A model generated the notes under the pieces. The model saw only the letters and a list, made by a program, of their open reading frames with translations. It was not told the DNA's origin and ran no database searches. A stretch of DNA of 64,000 nucleotides from Herbihabitans rhizosphaerae (GTDB lineage Bacteria; Actinomycetota; Actinomycetes; Mycobacteriales; Pseudonocardiaceae). Made by a program: the position numbers and the translations under genes. Location of the stretch: NCBI RefSeq assembly GCF_004216555.1, contig NZ_SGWQ01000010.1, forward strand, positions 124,001 through 188,000, written 5' to 3'. Within the stretch, counting starts at the first letter, position 1; the number at the start of each line of letters is the position of its first letter. Below, piece after piece: positions 43,118 to 52,166 of the stretch.

Positions 43118-44368
43118 GTGCTGACGGCCACACTGTCCTCGGCCGTCTTGGTCGTTCTGCTGTTCTGGTGGCCGGCGCACAATCTCGCGCTCGCCGCGTT
43201 CGCCTGGCGCACTCCCCGGCCGCGCCGCGTCGCGCGGGAGACCGCCGATCCGCTGCTGTTCTGGATCATGATCCCGGCCTTGAACGAGGAGCGGGTGATC
43301 GCCAACACGGTGCGTAGCGCGCTGTCGCTGGGCACCGAGGCAACCCCGGTACGGGTACTCGTGATCGACGACGGCTCGGACGACGGTACCCAACAGGTGT
43401 TGTCCACACTGGACGATTCGAGGCTGCATGTGTTGCGCCGCAACGCTCCTGAGGCCCGCCAGGGCAAGGGTGAGGCGCTCAACGCTGGCTACCGGTACAT
43501 CGAGGAGATCGCGCGAGCCGGCGGCACGGTGCACACGACGGTCGTCGGCGTGATCGACGGGGACGGCCGGGGGAGCACCGGCATGCTCGCCGAGATCGCC
43601 GCGCTGATGGCCGACCGGTCGGTCGGCGCGGTGCAGTGCCGGGTGCGCATCCACAACCGGCGCAAGGTGCTCGCGCTGCTGCAGGACCTCGAGTTCGCCA
43701 CGATCGCGGACGCGTCGCAGTCGCTGCGGGACCTGGTCGGCAGCGTCGGCATGGGCGGCAACGGCCAGTTCACCCGGCTGTCGGTACTCGTCGCGTTCGA
43801 CCCGGCGCCGTGGTCGCAGTGCCTCGTGGAAGACCTCGAACTCGGGCTGCGCCTGCACCTGTCCGGCTATCGGGTCAGGTACACCAAGCGGGCCTGGGTC
43901 ACCCAGCAGGGGCTGGAGGATCTGCGCAGGCTGCTGCGTCAGCGAGCCCGCTGGGCGCAGGGCAACCTGCAGTGCGTGCGCCACCTGCGGCCGCTGATCG
44001 GCTCGCGGTTCATCGGCAGCGTCGGGCTGCTGGATTTCCTCGTCTACCTCGTGGTGCCCTGGCTGACCGTGCCGCTGTCGCTGCTCGCCGTCGGGCTGCT
44101 CGTGGTGATGGCCGCCGGTGCGCTCAACGGCACGGTGGCCGCCGTCTGGCTCGGCGTGCTCCTGCTGCCCGGCCTGATCTGGGCCGTCGTGCACCGGCTG
44201 CGGCTGGCCGACGAGCCGCTGCACCGGTGCCTGCTCGCCGGCCTGCTGTACCCCGGATTCCTGCTGCTCGGCGTGGTCTCCACCTGGCGCGCGCTGTTCC
44301 GCGTGATCACCCGCCGCAACTCGTGGGCCAAGACCGAACGGCTCAGCGACGACGTCGTACCCGCCTGA
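43118..44368 (+). CDS. Processive family 2 glycosyltransferase (membrane)
   Basis: A 416-aa GT2 with an N-terminal membrane helix (about 5-25) and a cytoplasmic GT-A domain. It has VLVIDDGSDDGT (first Asp), VGVIDGDGRG (DxD-like), LVEDLELGLRL (ED base) and QRARWAQG (the QxxRW processivity motif). Three or four C-terminal helices follow. This NodC/hyaluronan-synthase-like layout couples polymerisation to export. With wecB and two deacetylase-like genes next door it would build an N-acetylhexosamine polymer that is then deacetylated outside. GTG start. Confidence 0.9.
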   Translation: MLTATLSSAVLVVLLFWWPAHNLALAAFAWRTPRPRRVARETADPLLFWIMIPALNEERVIANTVRSALSLGTEATPVRVLVIDDGSDDGTQQVLSTLDDSRLHVLRRNAPEARQGKGEALNAGYRYIEEIARAGGTVHTTVVGVIDGDGRGSTGMLAEIAALMADRSVGAVQCRVRIHNRRKVLALLQDLEFATIADASQSLRDLVGSVGMGGNGQFTRLSVLVAFDPAPWSQCLVEDLELGLRLHLSGYRVRYTKRAWVTQQGLEDLRRLLRQRARWAQGNLQCVRHLRPLIGSRFIGSVGLLDFLVYLVVPWLTVPLSLLAVGLLVVMAAGALNGTVAAVWLGVLLLPGLIWAVVHRLRLADEPLHRCLLAGLLYPGFLLLGVVSTWRALFRVITRRNSWAKTERLSDDVVPA

Positions 44369-44380
44369 CCGCCGCCCTCG

Positions 44381-44431
44381 TTTGCTGGTCTTGAAGACCA
44401 CACACCACCGGGTTTGCTGGTCTTGAAGACC
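44381..44431. repeat. Two palindromic 19-bp repeats before pruA
   Basis: TTTGCTGGTCTTGAAGACC is present at 44381-44399 and 44413-44431. Each copy contains the palindrome GGTCTT-G-AAGACC. The copies are 32 bp apart, about three helical turns, which fits a dimeric regulator bound on one face. They lie 178 bp upstream of pruA and just after the GT2 stop. A terminator role is the alternative. Confidence 0.7.
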
Positions 44432-44608
44432 TACAGACGTGGGCCGACCACAGCGTGGCTTTCGTTCGGGGTTGGTGAAGCTGGACGCAGACCGAACGAC
44501 TGACGGGTGAGGTCGTGCCCGCCGCGTGACACGATGTGGGTGAACGGGTGCGCCGGATGACCCTCGCGCGCCCGTGACCACGCCAAACAGAAGGGGAGGC
44601 GCCACACC

Positions 44609-46237
44609 ATGGACGCCGTTTCGTCCGTTCCAGAGCCGGCCAACGAGCCGGTGCACTCCTACGCGCCGGACAGCGCGGAACGGGAGTCGCTGCGGCGCAG
44701 GATCGCCGAACTGGAAGGTGAGCGTGCCGAGTTCACCATGACCATCGACGGCGTGCAGCGGATGGCCGGCGGCGACTCGATCGACGTGGTGCAGCCGCAC
44801 GATCGCGCGCACGTGCTCGGTGTGACCGCGCAGGCCACCCAGTCCGATGTGGCCGACGCGGTGGCCGCGGCCAAGCGTGCCGCGCCCGCGTGGCGGGACC
44901 TGCCGTTCGACGAGCGCGCCGCGATCCTGCTGCGCGCGGCCGACCTGCTCGCCGGCCCGTGGCGGGACACCATCAACGCGTCCACGATGCTCGGCCAGTC
45001 GAAGTCCGCCCAACAGGCGGAGATCGACTCGGCCTGCGAGCTGATCGACTTCTGGCGGTTCAACGTCGGCTACGCCCAGCGCGTGCTCGGCGAGCAGCCG
45101 CGCTCGTCGGCCGGCGTGTGGAACCGGTTCGACCACCGTCCGCTGGACGGGTTCGTCGTGGCCATCACGCCGTTCAACTTCACCGCGATCGCCGGCAACC
45201 TGCCGACCGCGCCCGCGCTGATGGGCAACACCGTGGTGTGGAAGCCCTCGCCCACCCAGCAGCTCGCCGCGCACAACACGATGCGCCTGCTCGAGGCGGC
45301 CGGCCTGCCGCCGGGCGTGATCAACCTGGTCACCGGCGACGGCGCCGCGGTGAGCGAGGTGGCGCTGCGCGACCCGGAGTTCGCCGGCCTGCACTTCACC
45401 GGTTCGACGAAGACGTTCAAGTACCTGTGGCGCGCGATCGCGGAGAACCTGGACACCTACCGGTCCTACCCGAGGATCGTGGGCGAGACCGGCGGCAAGG
45501 ACTTCATCGTGGCGCACGCGTCGGCCGACCCGGCCGCCGTGGCCACCGGCATGGTGCGCGGCGCCTACGAGTACCAGGGCCAGAAGTGCTCGGCCGCCTC
45601 GCGCGCCTACATCGCCCGGTCGCTGTGGGACGGCGGCGTGCGCGAGGGCCTGCTGGACACGGTGAAAACGCTGTCCTTCGGCGACGTCACCGACTTCTCG
45701 CACTTCGGCGGCGCGGTGATCGACGAGCGCGCATTCGCCAAGCACTCCGCGCTGTTCGAGCGGGTCGCCGGTGACTCGCACATCGAGGTGCTGGCCGGTG
45801 GCACCGCCGACGACTCGGTCGGTTTCTTTGTGCAACCAACTGTTCTGGTGGGCGACGACCCGAGCCACGAGGTGTTCACCACCGAGTACTTCGGGCCGAT
45901 CCTCGCGGTGCACGTGTACGACGACGCCGACTACGCGAAGGTGCTCGAAACCGTCGACAGCTCCTCGCCGTACGCGCTGACCGGAGCGGTGTTCGCCACC
46001 GACCGGCACGCCGTCGAGCAGGCGCACCAGGCCCTGCGGTTCGCCGCCGGCAACTTCTACGTCAACGACAAGCCGACCGGCGCGGTGGTCAGCCAGCAGC
46101 CGTTCGGTGGCAGCCGCGCCTCCGGAACGAATGACAAGGCCGGGTCGATCTACAACTTGCAGCGGTGGGTCAGTCCACGGTCTGTCAAGGAGACCTTCGT
46201 CCCGCCGACTGATCACACGTACCCGCACATGGGCTGA
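44609..46237 (+). CDS. pruA: L-glutamate gamma-semialdehyde dehydrogenase
   Basis: A 542-aa ALDH4 enzyme oxidising glutamate semialdehyde (P5C) to glutamate with NAD+. It has the ITPFNFTAIAGNLP substrate/cofactor segment, FTGSTKTFKYLW, GETGGKDF and the catalytic Cys in YQGQKCSAASR. Length equals the family norm of stand-alone PruA. ATG 44609 has SD AGGGGAGG. The proline dehydrogenase gene putB is not adjacent, whereas it is often downstream in actinobacteria. Two palindromes upstream may be operator sites. Confidence 0.96.
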   Translation: MDAVSSVPEPANEPVHSYAPDSAERESLRRRIAELEGERAEFTMTIDGVQRMAGGDSIDVVQPHDRAHVLGVTAQATQSDVADAVAAAKRAAPAWRDLPFDERAAILLRAADLLAGPWRDTINASTMLGQSKSAQQAEIDSACELIDFWRFNVGYAQRVLGEQPRSSAGVWNRFDHRPLDGFVVAITPFNFTAIAGNLPTAPALMGNTVVWKPSPTQQLAAHNTMRLLEAAGLPPGVINLVTGDGAAVSEVALRDPEFAGLHFTGSTKTFKYLWRAIAENLDTYRSYPRIVGETGGKDFIVAHASADPAAVATGMVRGAYEYQGQKCSAASRAYIARSLWDGGVREGLLDTVKTLSFGDVTDFSHFGGAVIDERAFAKHSALFERVAGDSHIEVLAGGTADDSVGFFVQPTVLVGDDPSHEVFTTEYFGPILAVHVYDDADYAKVLETVDSSSPYALTGAVFATDRHAVEQAHQALRFAAGNFYVNDKPTGAVVSQQPFGGSRASGTNDKAGSIYNLQRWVSPRSVKETFVPPTDHTYPHMG

Positions 46238-46310
46238 TCACCAGCTCTGAACGGGGCCGCTCGCACTTCGGTGCGGGCGGCCCTTCGCATGGTCGGATTT
46301 TGGGGGACCA

Positions 46311-46658
46311 ATGGGCATGGACGAGGGCGCGTTCTTCGTGCTCGTACACAAGGCGCGAGCACTGGACGATCCCGACGAACAAGTGCGGCGGCTGGAGGAG
46401 TTGCTCGCCGATCCGACGATCGCGGGGCTGGATCACCTGGCGTTCGTGGTGCGCTGGAACCTGGCCGCCGCGTACGCCGAGGGCAGCCACTGGGGCCGGG
46501 TGTTCCCGCTGGTCGACCGGCTGCTCGCGGAGTACGACCGGCACTGGCTGTTCGAGCCGGAGTACGAGCGCGAGCTGCTGGACGAGCTGAACCTGGGCCG
46601 AGAGGCCGCCCACCGCTACGAACAAGCCGCCGCCGCAGCCTCGGCCGCCGACGATTGA
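46311..46658 (+). CDS. Small acidic helical (TPR-like) protein
   Basis: A 115-aa protein of mostly helices: VHKARALDDPDEQVRRLEELLADPTIAGLDHLAFVVRWNLAAAYAEGSHWGRVFPLVDRLLAEYDRHW. The pattern of ~34-residue helix pairs with WNLAAAYAEG is TPR-like. No signal or membrane segment. It lies alone 73 bp after pruA; no recognised family. ATG 46311 (MGMD) or 46317. Confidence 0.65.
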   Translation: MGMDEGAFFVLVHKARALDDPDEQVRRLEELLADPTIAGLDHLAFVVRWNLAAAYAEGSHWGRVFPLVDRLLAEYDRHWLFEPEYERELLDELNLGREAAHRYEQAAAAASAADD

Positions 46659-46771
46659 CCGAGATCTCGTGAGTGTGATCTCACCACCGCCCAGGTCCTG
46701 ACGTGCACCACCTTCACGTTTCCCGCCACCTGTTGATCACGCCTGACCTGCGCTTTCTCCGTGGCCGAGGG

Positions 46772-46794
46772 ACTTTAGCGGGCTAAAGTACGCC
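46772..46794. terminator. Bidirectional hairpin, repeat family C copy 2
   Basis: ACTTTAGC-GG-GCTAAAGT (46772-46789) is a perfect palindrome followed by ACGCC. It lies between the convergent TPR-like gene and the epimerase paralogue. It shares TTTAGC and AAAGTACGCC with the hairpin at 27067-27094 between another convergent pair. The rest of the gap 46659-46825 shows nothing else. Confidence 0.7.
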
Positions 46795-46825
46795 GAGGGC
46801 GGTTGTGCGGCTTGTCAAGTTCTGA

Positions 46826-47710
46826 TCACTCGCCGCGTAGCCAGGCGGCGGTGATCGTGGGGCGGGCGGGCCGCCAGCCGGTGGCGTCGGCGAGCTTGTG
46901 GGACACGACGCGCTGGGAGCGGCCGAGGACTGACAGCGGGCCGACCGCGAACGCTTGCGGCAGCCGGCGAACCCGTCGCACGCGGGCCACCTCGGCGATC
47001 ACCTTCCTGAGCTGGCCGCGCCGGATCGGGTTCGCGCCGACGTTGTAGACGCCGGACGGCGCGTCGAGTGCCGCCACCGCGCCGGCCGCCGCGTCCGACG
47101 GGTGGATCACCAGCGTCCAGCCGTCGTCGTCGCCGGGCAGCGTCGGCAATCCGCGGCGCGCGGCGGCGACCAGCATCCGGGTGCCCGGGTCGCCGGAGAC
47201 CAGCAGGCCGATGCGCAGCCGCACCCCGGTGCGGCCGTCGCCGGCGAACCCCGCCACGTTCTCGTGCGCGGTCATCACCGCCTGGAGCAGCTTCGGCACG
47301 TCGACGGGCGCGGTCTCGTCCAACTCGGTGTCACCGCCGTCGGCGTACATGAACGAGACGCCCTCCTGCACGATGGTCCGCACGTCGCCGGACGCGCGGG
47401 CGGCCTCGACGATCGCGGCGCTGCCCTCGGCGCGCAGGTGGTCGTTGTCCTTCATGCCGCGCAGCGCCGTGCGCGCGCTGACCGGGATGCGGGTGGCCAG
47501 GTTCAGCACGGCGTCCTGGCCGCGCATCGCGGGCAGCAGCGAGTCGGGGTCGAACACGTCGGCGACCACGGGTTCGATGCCGAGCGCGCGGACGGCGGGC
47601 ACCCGGCCGTCGTTGCGGGCGAGGCCGGTCACCTGGTGGCCGGCGGCGGCCAGCCGTGGCACCGCCTCGCGGCCGAGTACGCCGGTCGATCCGATCAGCA
47701 GAACGCGCAC
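46826..47710 (-). CDS. NAD(P)-dependent epimerase/dehydratase (SDR), paralogue 1
   Basis: A 294-aa extended SDR. It begins VRVLLIGSTGVLGREAVPRLAAAGHQ with the nucleotide-binding GxxGxxG (residues 7-13), followed by acidic/Asn turns and DAVLNLATRIP. No YxxxK catalytic Tyr-Lys is obvious, as in atypical SDRs. GTG 47710 begins two bases after the stop of its paralogue, so the two are tandem duplicates in one operon. Substrate unknown. Confidence 0.85.
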   Translation of the reverse strand: MRVLLIGSTGVLGREAVPRLAAAGHQVTGLARNDGRVPAVRALGIEPVVADVFDPDSLLPAMRGQDAVLNLATRIPVSARTALRGMKDNDHLRAEGSAAIVEAARASGDVRTIVQEGVSFMYADGGDTELDETAPVDVPKLLQAVMTAHENVAGFAGDGRTGVRLRIGLLVSGDPGTRMLVAAARRGLPTLPGDDDGWTLVIHPSDAAAGAVAALDAPSGVYNVGANPIRRGQLRKVIAEVARVRRVRRLPQAFAVGPLSVLGRSQRVVSHKLADATGWRPARPTITAAWLRGE

Positions 47711-47712
47711 GG

Positions 47713-48585
47713 TCAGCTCCCGGGGTACCAGTCCGCCGAGGGTTTCGGGCGCTCCGGCCGCCAGCCGGTCGCCTCGGTCAGCTTGTGCGACACCACCCGG
47801 TGCGAGCGGCCGAGGTAGGAGGCCAGCGCGGACGGCAGGTGTCGCGCCGTCGACCGGCCGGCGGCCTCGGCGAGCATCGCGCCGTGGTCGCGCTTGCGGA
47901 TCGGGTCGGCGCCGACGTTGTAGACACCGGTCGGCGCGTCGAGCGCGGCGACGGCGGCGGCCGCGGCGTCCGACGGGTGGATCAGCGTGGTCCACGCGTC
48001 CGGTGAACCGGGCACCGACGGGAAGCCGCGGCGGGTGGCTCGCACCAGGATCCTGGACAGCGCGTCGTCCCCGGTGAGCAGGCCGATCCGCAGGCCCACG
48101 CCGGTGCGGCCGTCCCGCGCGAACGCGAGCACGTTGTCGTGCGCGGTCACCGCCGAGCGCATCAGCTTCGGCACGTCGAGCCGCGCGTCCTCGTCCAGTT
48201 CGGTGTCACCGCCGCTGGCGTACACGAACGAGACGCCCTCCTGCACGATGATCCGCACGTCGCCGGACGCGCGGGCGGCCTCGGCGATGGTGCCGGTGGC
48301 CTCCTCGCGCAGCCGGACGGTCTCCTTGAAGGCGGCGAACGCGCCGCGCAGCCGGGACGGGATGCGGGTGGCCAGGTTGATCACCGCATCCTGGCCGCGC
48401 GTCGCGGCGGTCATCGACTCGACGTCGAACACGTCGGCGACAACGGGTTCGAGGCCGAGCGCGCGCACGGCGGGCACCCGGCCGTCGTTGCGGGCCAGGC
48501 CGGTCACCTGGTGGCCGGCGGCGAGCAGCCGGGGCGCCGCCTCGCGGCCCAGCACCCCGGTCGATCCGATCAGCAGTACACGCAC
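47713..48585 (-). CDS. NAD(P)-dependent epimerase/dehydratase (SDR), paralogue 2
   Basis: A 290-aa extended SDR whose N-terminal ~55 residues are nearly identical to paralogue 1 (GSTGVLGREAAPRLLAAGHQ ... RNDGRVPAVRALGLEPVVAD). The middle (SRLRGAFAAFKETVRLREEA) diverges. GTG 48585 has SD GAGGAGG. It is the first gene of the pair, downstream of the lipoprotein terminator. Divergence in the middle part suggests different substrates. Confidence 0.87.
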   Translation of the reverse strand: MRVLLIGSTGVLGREAAPRLLAAGHQVTGLARNDGRVPAVRALGLEPVVADVFDVESMTAATRGQDAVINLATRIPSRLRGAFAAFKETVRLREEATGTIAEAARASGDVRIIVQEGVSFVYASGGDTELDEDARLDVPKLMRSAVTAHDNVLAFARDGRTGVGLRIGLLTGDDALSRILVRATRRGFPSVPGSPDAWTTLIHPSDAAAAAVAALDAPTGVYNVGADPIRKRDHGAMLAEAAGRSTARHLPSALASYLGRSHRVVSHKLTEATGWRPERPKPSADWYPGS

Positions 48586-48601
48586 CGGCTCCTCCTCACG
48601 T

Positions 48602-48642
48602 CGAACGCCCCCGTCTCATGGTGGACGAGACGGGGGCGTTCG
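48602..48642 (-). terminator. Strong hairpin terminator after lipoprotein gene
   Basis: CGAACGCCCCCGTCTC (48602-48617) pairs perfectly with GAGACGGGGGCGTTCG (48627-48642) around a 9-nt loop, just after the stop of the lipoprotein gene 48655-49503 on the minus strand. The 16-bp stem is long enough to terminate even without a U-tract. It separates the lipoprotein genes from the SDR pair. Confidence 0.85.
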
Positions 48643-48654
48643 GCGTGACAGCTG

Positions 48655-49503
48655 TCAGCGCGGAGGCATCTGCACCTTCGGCGGATCGCCGACCTCGTTC
48701 GCCGGCGGGACGGTGATCTGCACCGGAGCACCCCAGTTGGAGTACTTCGCGGTGGTCTTGATCGCCGGCTGGCCCGCGATCGCCGGCGTCTCGTTCACCA
48801 CCTGGACGGGCAGGTTCTCGTTGTTCAGCCAGAAGTCGAACGGCAGCGTCTTGACGCCCTGGTTGAGCATCAGCTGCATGCCCAGCTTGGCCAGCGCGTT
48901 CTTCTCGTTCTCGACTAGCTTCGCGACGTCGGCCTCGATCGTGTAGCGGGTGGTCGGCTGGCCGTCGATCTGCTCTTTGGCGGTCTTGATGATCCGGCCG
49001 CTGGCCTTGGCCTTCTCGACCTGCTTGGTCACGTCGGAGCTTTCGACCATGAGGTCGGCCAGCGCGGTGAACAGCTTGGACCCCGGGTCCTCGCCGCCGC
49101 GCGCGAACTTGACCCACTTGGTGGTGACGCCCTGCTGGCGCATGGCCTCGTTGGCGGTCGTGTACACGCCGTCGGCGACCATGACCATCTGCTGCTCGCC
49201 CTCGGGCGTGTTCATGGTCATCGCCATGCCGGGGTTCGAGCCGAACCGGAGTTGCCCCTTGCCGCTGACGCCGACCGGCTCGGCCTTCACCTCGGCGTGC
49301 ACGCTCTGCTTGCCGTTGGCCTGCTTGTCGACGGCGCTGGCCAGCGCGCTGGTGTCGGCGAGCGCGTCGCCGCCGCCGGGGTTGGGCTGGCCCGGGGCCG
49401 GGGTGCCGGACGCGGCGCTCGCGTTGCCCGACGTCTCACCACCGCAGGCGCCGAGCGTGACGGCCAGCGCGAGGCTGGACACGATCACCGCGATCTTCCG
49501 CAT
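48655..49503 (-). CDS. LppX/LprG-family lipoprotein, paralogue 1
   Basis: A 282-aa lipoprotein with lipobox TLGAC (Cys20), a Gly/Pro-rich spacer (residues 22-45) and the LppX_LprAFG fold: half-open beta sheet plus helices, with KQSVHAEVKAEPVGVSGKGQLRFG and VVNETPAIAGQPAIKTTAKYSNWG. Homologues bind triacylated glycolipids or TAG and carry them across the envelope. It is the last of three tandem paralogues and the longest spacer. An 84-bp gap separates it from the middle one. Confidence 0.88.
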   Translation of the reverse strand: MRKIAVIVSSLALAVTLGACGGETSGNASAASGTPAPGQPNPGGGDALADTSALASAVDKQANGKQSVHAEVKAEPVGVSGKGQLRFGSNPGMAMTMNTPEGEQQMVMVADGVYTTANEAMRQQGVTTKWVKFARGGEDPGSKLFTALADLMVESSDVTKQVEKAKASGRIIKTAKEQIDGQPTTRYTIEADVAKLVENEKNALAKLGMQLMLNQGVKTLPFDFWLNNENLPVQVVNETPAIAGQPAIKTTAKYSNWGAPVQITVPPANEVGDPPKVQMPPR

Positions 49504-49587
49504 GTTGCTGTTTCCCCTCTGACACTTGTGTCCCGTCATCGGCACACTATCGATGCGCCTGGGACGCGGCGACTTCGGCACTCGTTC

Positions 49588-50286
49588 CTACGGGCCGCTG
49601 ACCCCGGCGGCCGGCGGCGCCTCGACGGTCACCGGCTCGCCCCACCCGCTGAAGGTGATCGTGATGCCCAGCGCCGGCGTGGCCTTCGGATCCTCGCCCC
49701 GGACGAGCCGCAGCGGGAGCCCGTCGCCGTCCACCCACAGTTCGTAGACGACCGTGTCGGGCACCTCGATCGTGTGGTGTGTGGCCGGCCGGCCGTCCAG
49801 CGGTTCGCTCGTGCTGCGGGTGACCGTGCCGGCGCGGATCCTGCCGGTGAGCCGTCCGACGTCGACGGCGGCCATGGTCTTCCTCGCGGTGTCGAACGCG
49901 CTCCTGTCCAGCGAATCCGTGCTGTGCTCGGTGACTTTCCGCCACGGCCGGTCGATCCGGCGGAGCGCCCGCTCCACCTCGTCCAGCTCGGTGTACACGG
50001 TGTCACCGAGCACGACGTACCGCTGCCGCGTCCGCTCGGTGGTGTACCGGATGTCCGCGCCGCCGCCGGGCCCGGTCCGGACGACTCCCTCCCACCGTCC
50101 GAAGACCGGGCCGACAGCGACGACCGCGCGTACGTGCACGGTCCGCCTGCTCGCCGTCTGCCGGTCGACCAGGTCCGCGACGGCTTTCGCGTCGATCGGC
50201 CGGTGGCCCGGCTCCTCGGTGCCGCATGCGGTGAGGCCGAAGGCGGCGGTGAGGAGGACGGCGATCGCGATGGCGCGCGTGGCCAC
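49588..50286 (-). CDS. LppX/LprG-family lipoprotein, paralogue 2 (divergent)
   Basis: A 232-aa lipoprotein with lipobox GLTAC (Cys21). It is ~30-50 residues shorter than its neighbours and more Arg-rich, but keeps the family ends (TITFSGWGEPVTVEAPPAAG) and the LDGRPATHHTIEVPD block. GTG 50286 overlaps the upstream stop by one base. The rapid divergence suggests a different ligand or relaxed selection. Confidence 0.85.
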   Translation of the reverse strand: MATRAIAIAVLLTAAFGLTACGTEEPGHRPIDAKAVADLVDRQTASRRTVHVRAVVAVGPVFGRWEGVVRTGPGGGADIRYTTERTRQRYVVLGDTVYTELDEVERALRRIDRPWRKVTEHSTDSLDRSAFDTARKTMAAVDVGRLTGRIRAGTVTRSTSEPLDGRPATHHTIEVPDTVVYELWVDGDGLPLRLVRGEDPKATPALGITITFSGWGEPVTVEAPPAAGVSGP

Positions 50287-51083
50287 TACGAGCCGCTGAT
50301 CTCGGAGGCGTCCACCACCTCGCCGGCCGGCGGCGCGGTGACGGCGGCCGGCTTGCCCCAGTCCGAGAACGTGATCGTGGCCTTCAACGCACCGGTTTCC
50401 TTTCCGGCGGGTTGGTGGATGACCTGTCGCACGGGCAGGTTGTCCGCGTCCACCCACAGCTCGTTGGGCATCGTGGTGGCACCGGCGTCCTTGAGTTCCT
50501 GTAGGCGTGCCTTGACGTACTTGTTCGGCTCGGCCTCGATCAGCTTGGCCAGGTCGGTCTCGATCTTGAAGTGGGTGGTCGGCCGGCCGTCGACCTGGTC
50601 GCTGGTGGTGCTGGTGATCGTGCCGCTGGCCTTGAACTTCGCCGCGGTCTTCGCGACGTCCAGATAGTCGACCATCACGTCCGCCAGCGCGGTCATCATC
50701 TGGGCCGCCGGGTCGTCACTGCCGCGCGTGGCACGCATCCAGGGCTTGTCCACCTCGAGGTCGCGCTGCTCGGACTGGGACAGCGAGACGTAGATCGCGT
50801 CGCCGGTCACCACGGTGCGACCGGGTCCATCGGGCGAGTCGTACTTGATGTCGGCGGCCTTGTCGGTGCCCGTGCGGATGACGCCCTCCCCGGTGCCCCC
50901 GTCCTCGCCGGTGATCTCGAACTTGACGCGCGCGCTCTGTTTGCTCGACGTTTGCTTGTCGACGGCGCCGGCCAGGCTCGCGGCGTCGGTGAACCCTGTC
51001 ACGGACTGGCCGGTTTCCTTGTCACCACAGGCGGTCAAGGTCAAGGCGGCGAGTCCGACGGCGATGATGGCGATCCTGCGCAT
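50286..51083 (-). CDS. LppX/LprG-family lipoprotein, paralogue 3
   Basis: A 265-aa lipoprotein with lipobox TLTAC (Cys19). The fold blocks are KQSARVKFEITGEDGGTGEGVIRTG, QVDGRPTTHFKIETDLAKLIEA and TITFSDWGKPAAVTAPPAGEV, matching both neighbours. It is first in the three-gene array, so transcription likely starts upstream of 51083. The other copies follow on the same strand, giving a tandem lipid-carrier cassette next to the core genes. Confidence 0.88.
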   Translation of the reverse strand: MRRIAIIAVGLAALTLTACGDKETGQSVTGFTDAASLAGAVDKQTSSKQSARVKFEITGEDGGTGEGVIRTGTDKAADIKYDSPDGPGRTVVTGDAIYVSLSQSEQRDLEVDKPWMRATRGSDDPAAQMMTALADVMVDYLDVAKTAAKFKASGTITSTTSDQVDGRPTTHFKIETDLAKLIEAEPNKYVKARLQELKDAGATTMPNELWVDADNLPVRQVIHQPAGKETGALKATITFSDWGKPAAVTAPPAGEVVDASEISGS

Positions 51084-51155
51084 GGTGTGCAGCTCCTCGC
51101 AATGGCAATGAACAACTTTGCTACTGCGACGAGCGGGTTGGCGGTTCGGTTCCGC

Positions 51156-52166
51156 CTATTCTTCGGCGACGCCCGCGCGGGAGGACAGCAGCCGGCGCAG
51201 CGACGCCAGCCGGCCGGGGCTCGCCGTGCCGTCGGCGACCGCGCCGTCCAGTGCGCAGTCCGGGTCGTCCGGCGCGCCGAGGTGACCGCAGCCGGACGGG
51301 CACTCCTCGGCCATCTCCACCAGCTCGGGGAACGCGGCCACGATGTCGTCCGGCTCGATGTGCGCCAGCCCGAACGAGCGGATGCCCGGCGTGTCCACCA
51401 CCCAGCCGCCGCCGGGCAGCGGCAGCGCGACGGCGGCCACCGAGGTGTGCCGGCCCTTGCCCACCCCGCTCACCGCGGCCGTCTTCCGGTGCGCGTCCGG
51501 TACGAGCCGGTTCACCAGCGTGGACTTGCCGACGCCCGAGTGGCCCACCATGGCCGACACCTCGTCGGCGATCCGCTCGCGCAGCTCGTCCGGCTCCTGG
51601 TCGTGCCGGGTCACCATGACCGACAGCTCCAGCTCGGCGTACGCGGCGATCAGCTCGTCCGGCTCGGCGAGATCGGCCTTCGTCAAGCACAGCAACGGTT
51701 CCAGCCCGCCGGCGTACGCCGCGACCAGGCACCGGTCGATGAACCCGGTGCGCGGCGGCGGATCGGCCAGCGAGCACACGATCAGCAGCGTCTTCGCGTT
51801 CGCCACCACCACCCGCTCGTACAGGTCGGTGTCGTCCGCGGTGCGCCGCAGCACACTGGACCGGTCGGCCACCCGCACGATCCTGGCCAGCGTGTCCGGC
51901 GCGCCCGAGGTGTCGCCGACGAGATCGACCTGATCACCCACCACGACCGGGGTGCGGCCCAGTTCGCGGGCGCGCATGGCGGTCACCTGGGAGTCCGCGT
52001 CGGCGTCCACCGCGCAGGTCCACCGGCCGCGGTCCACGCCGATCACCATGGCGCGCACGGCGTCGGCGTGTTCGGGACGGCGCTTGCTGCGCGGGCGCGA
52101 TCCGCGGCCGGGTCGGACCCGGACATCGGACTCGTCCAGGTTGCGCCAGTCCTCCCGGCGGCTCAC
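51156..52166 (-). CDS. rsgA: Ribosome small subunit-dependent GTPase RsgA
   Basis: A 336-aa circularly permuted GTPase. An OB-fold (about residues 55-125) precedes the GTPase with G4 TKADL before G1 [12 protein letters not shown] and G3 [10 protein letters not shown]. The C-terminal zinc motif is [16 protein letters not shown]. RsgA (YjeQ) acts in 30S maturation. GTG 52166 overlaps the aroA stop (ATGA-like), the same pair as in mycobacteria (Rv3228/Rv3227). Confidence 0.95.
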   Translation of the reverse strand: MSRREDWRNLDESDVRVRPGRGSRPRSKRRPEHADAVRAMVIGVDRGRWTCAVDADADSQVTAMRARELGRTPVVVGDQVDLVGDTSGAPDTLARIVRVADRSSVLRRTADDTDLYERVVVANAKTLLIVCSLADPPPRTGFIDRCLVAAYAGGLEPLLCLTKADLAEPDELIAAYAELELSVMVTRHDQEPDELRERIADEVSAMVGHSGVGKSTLVNRLVPDAHRKTAAVSGVGKGRHTSVAAVALPLPGGGWVVDTPGIRSFGLAHIEPDDIVAAFPELVEMAEECPSGCGHLGAPDDPDCALDGAVADGTASPGRLASLRRLLSSRAGVAEE

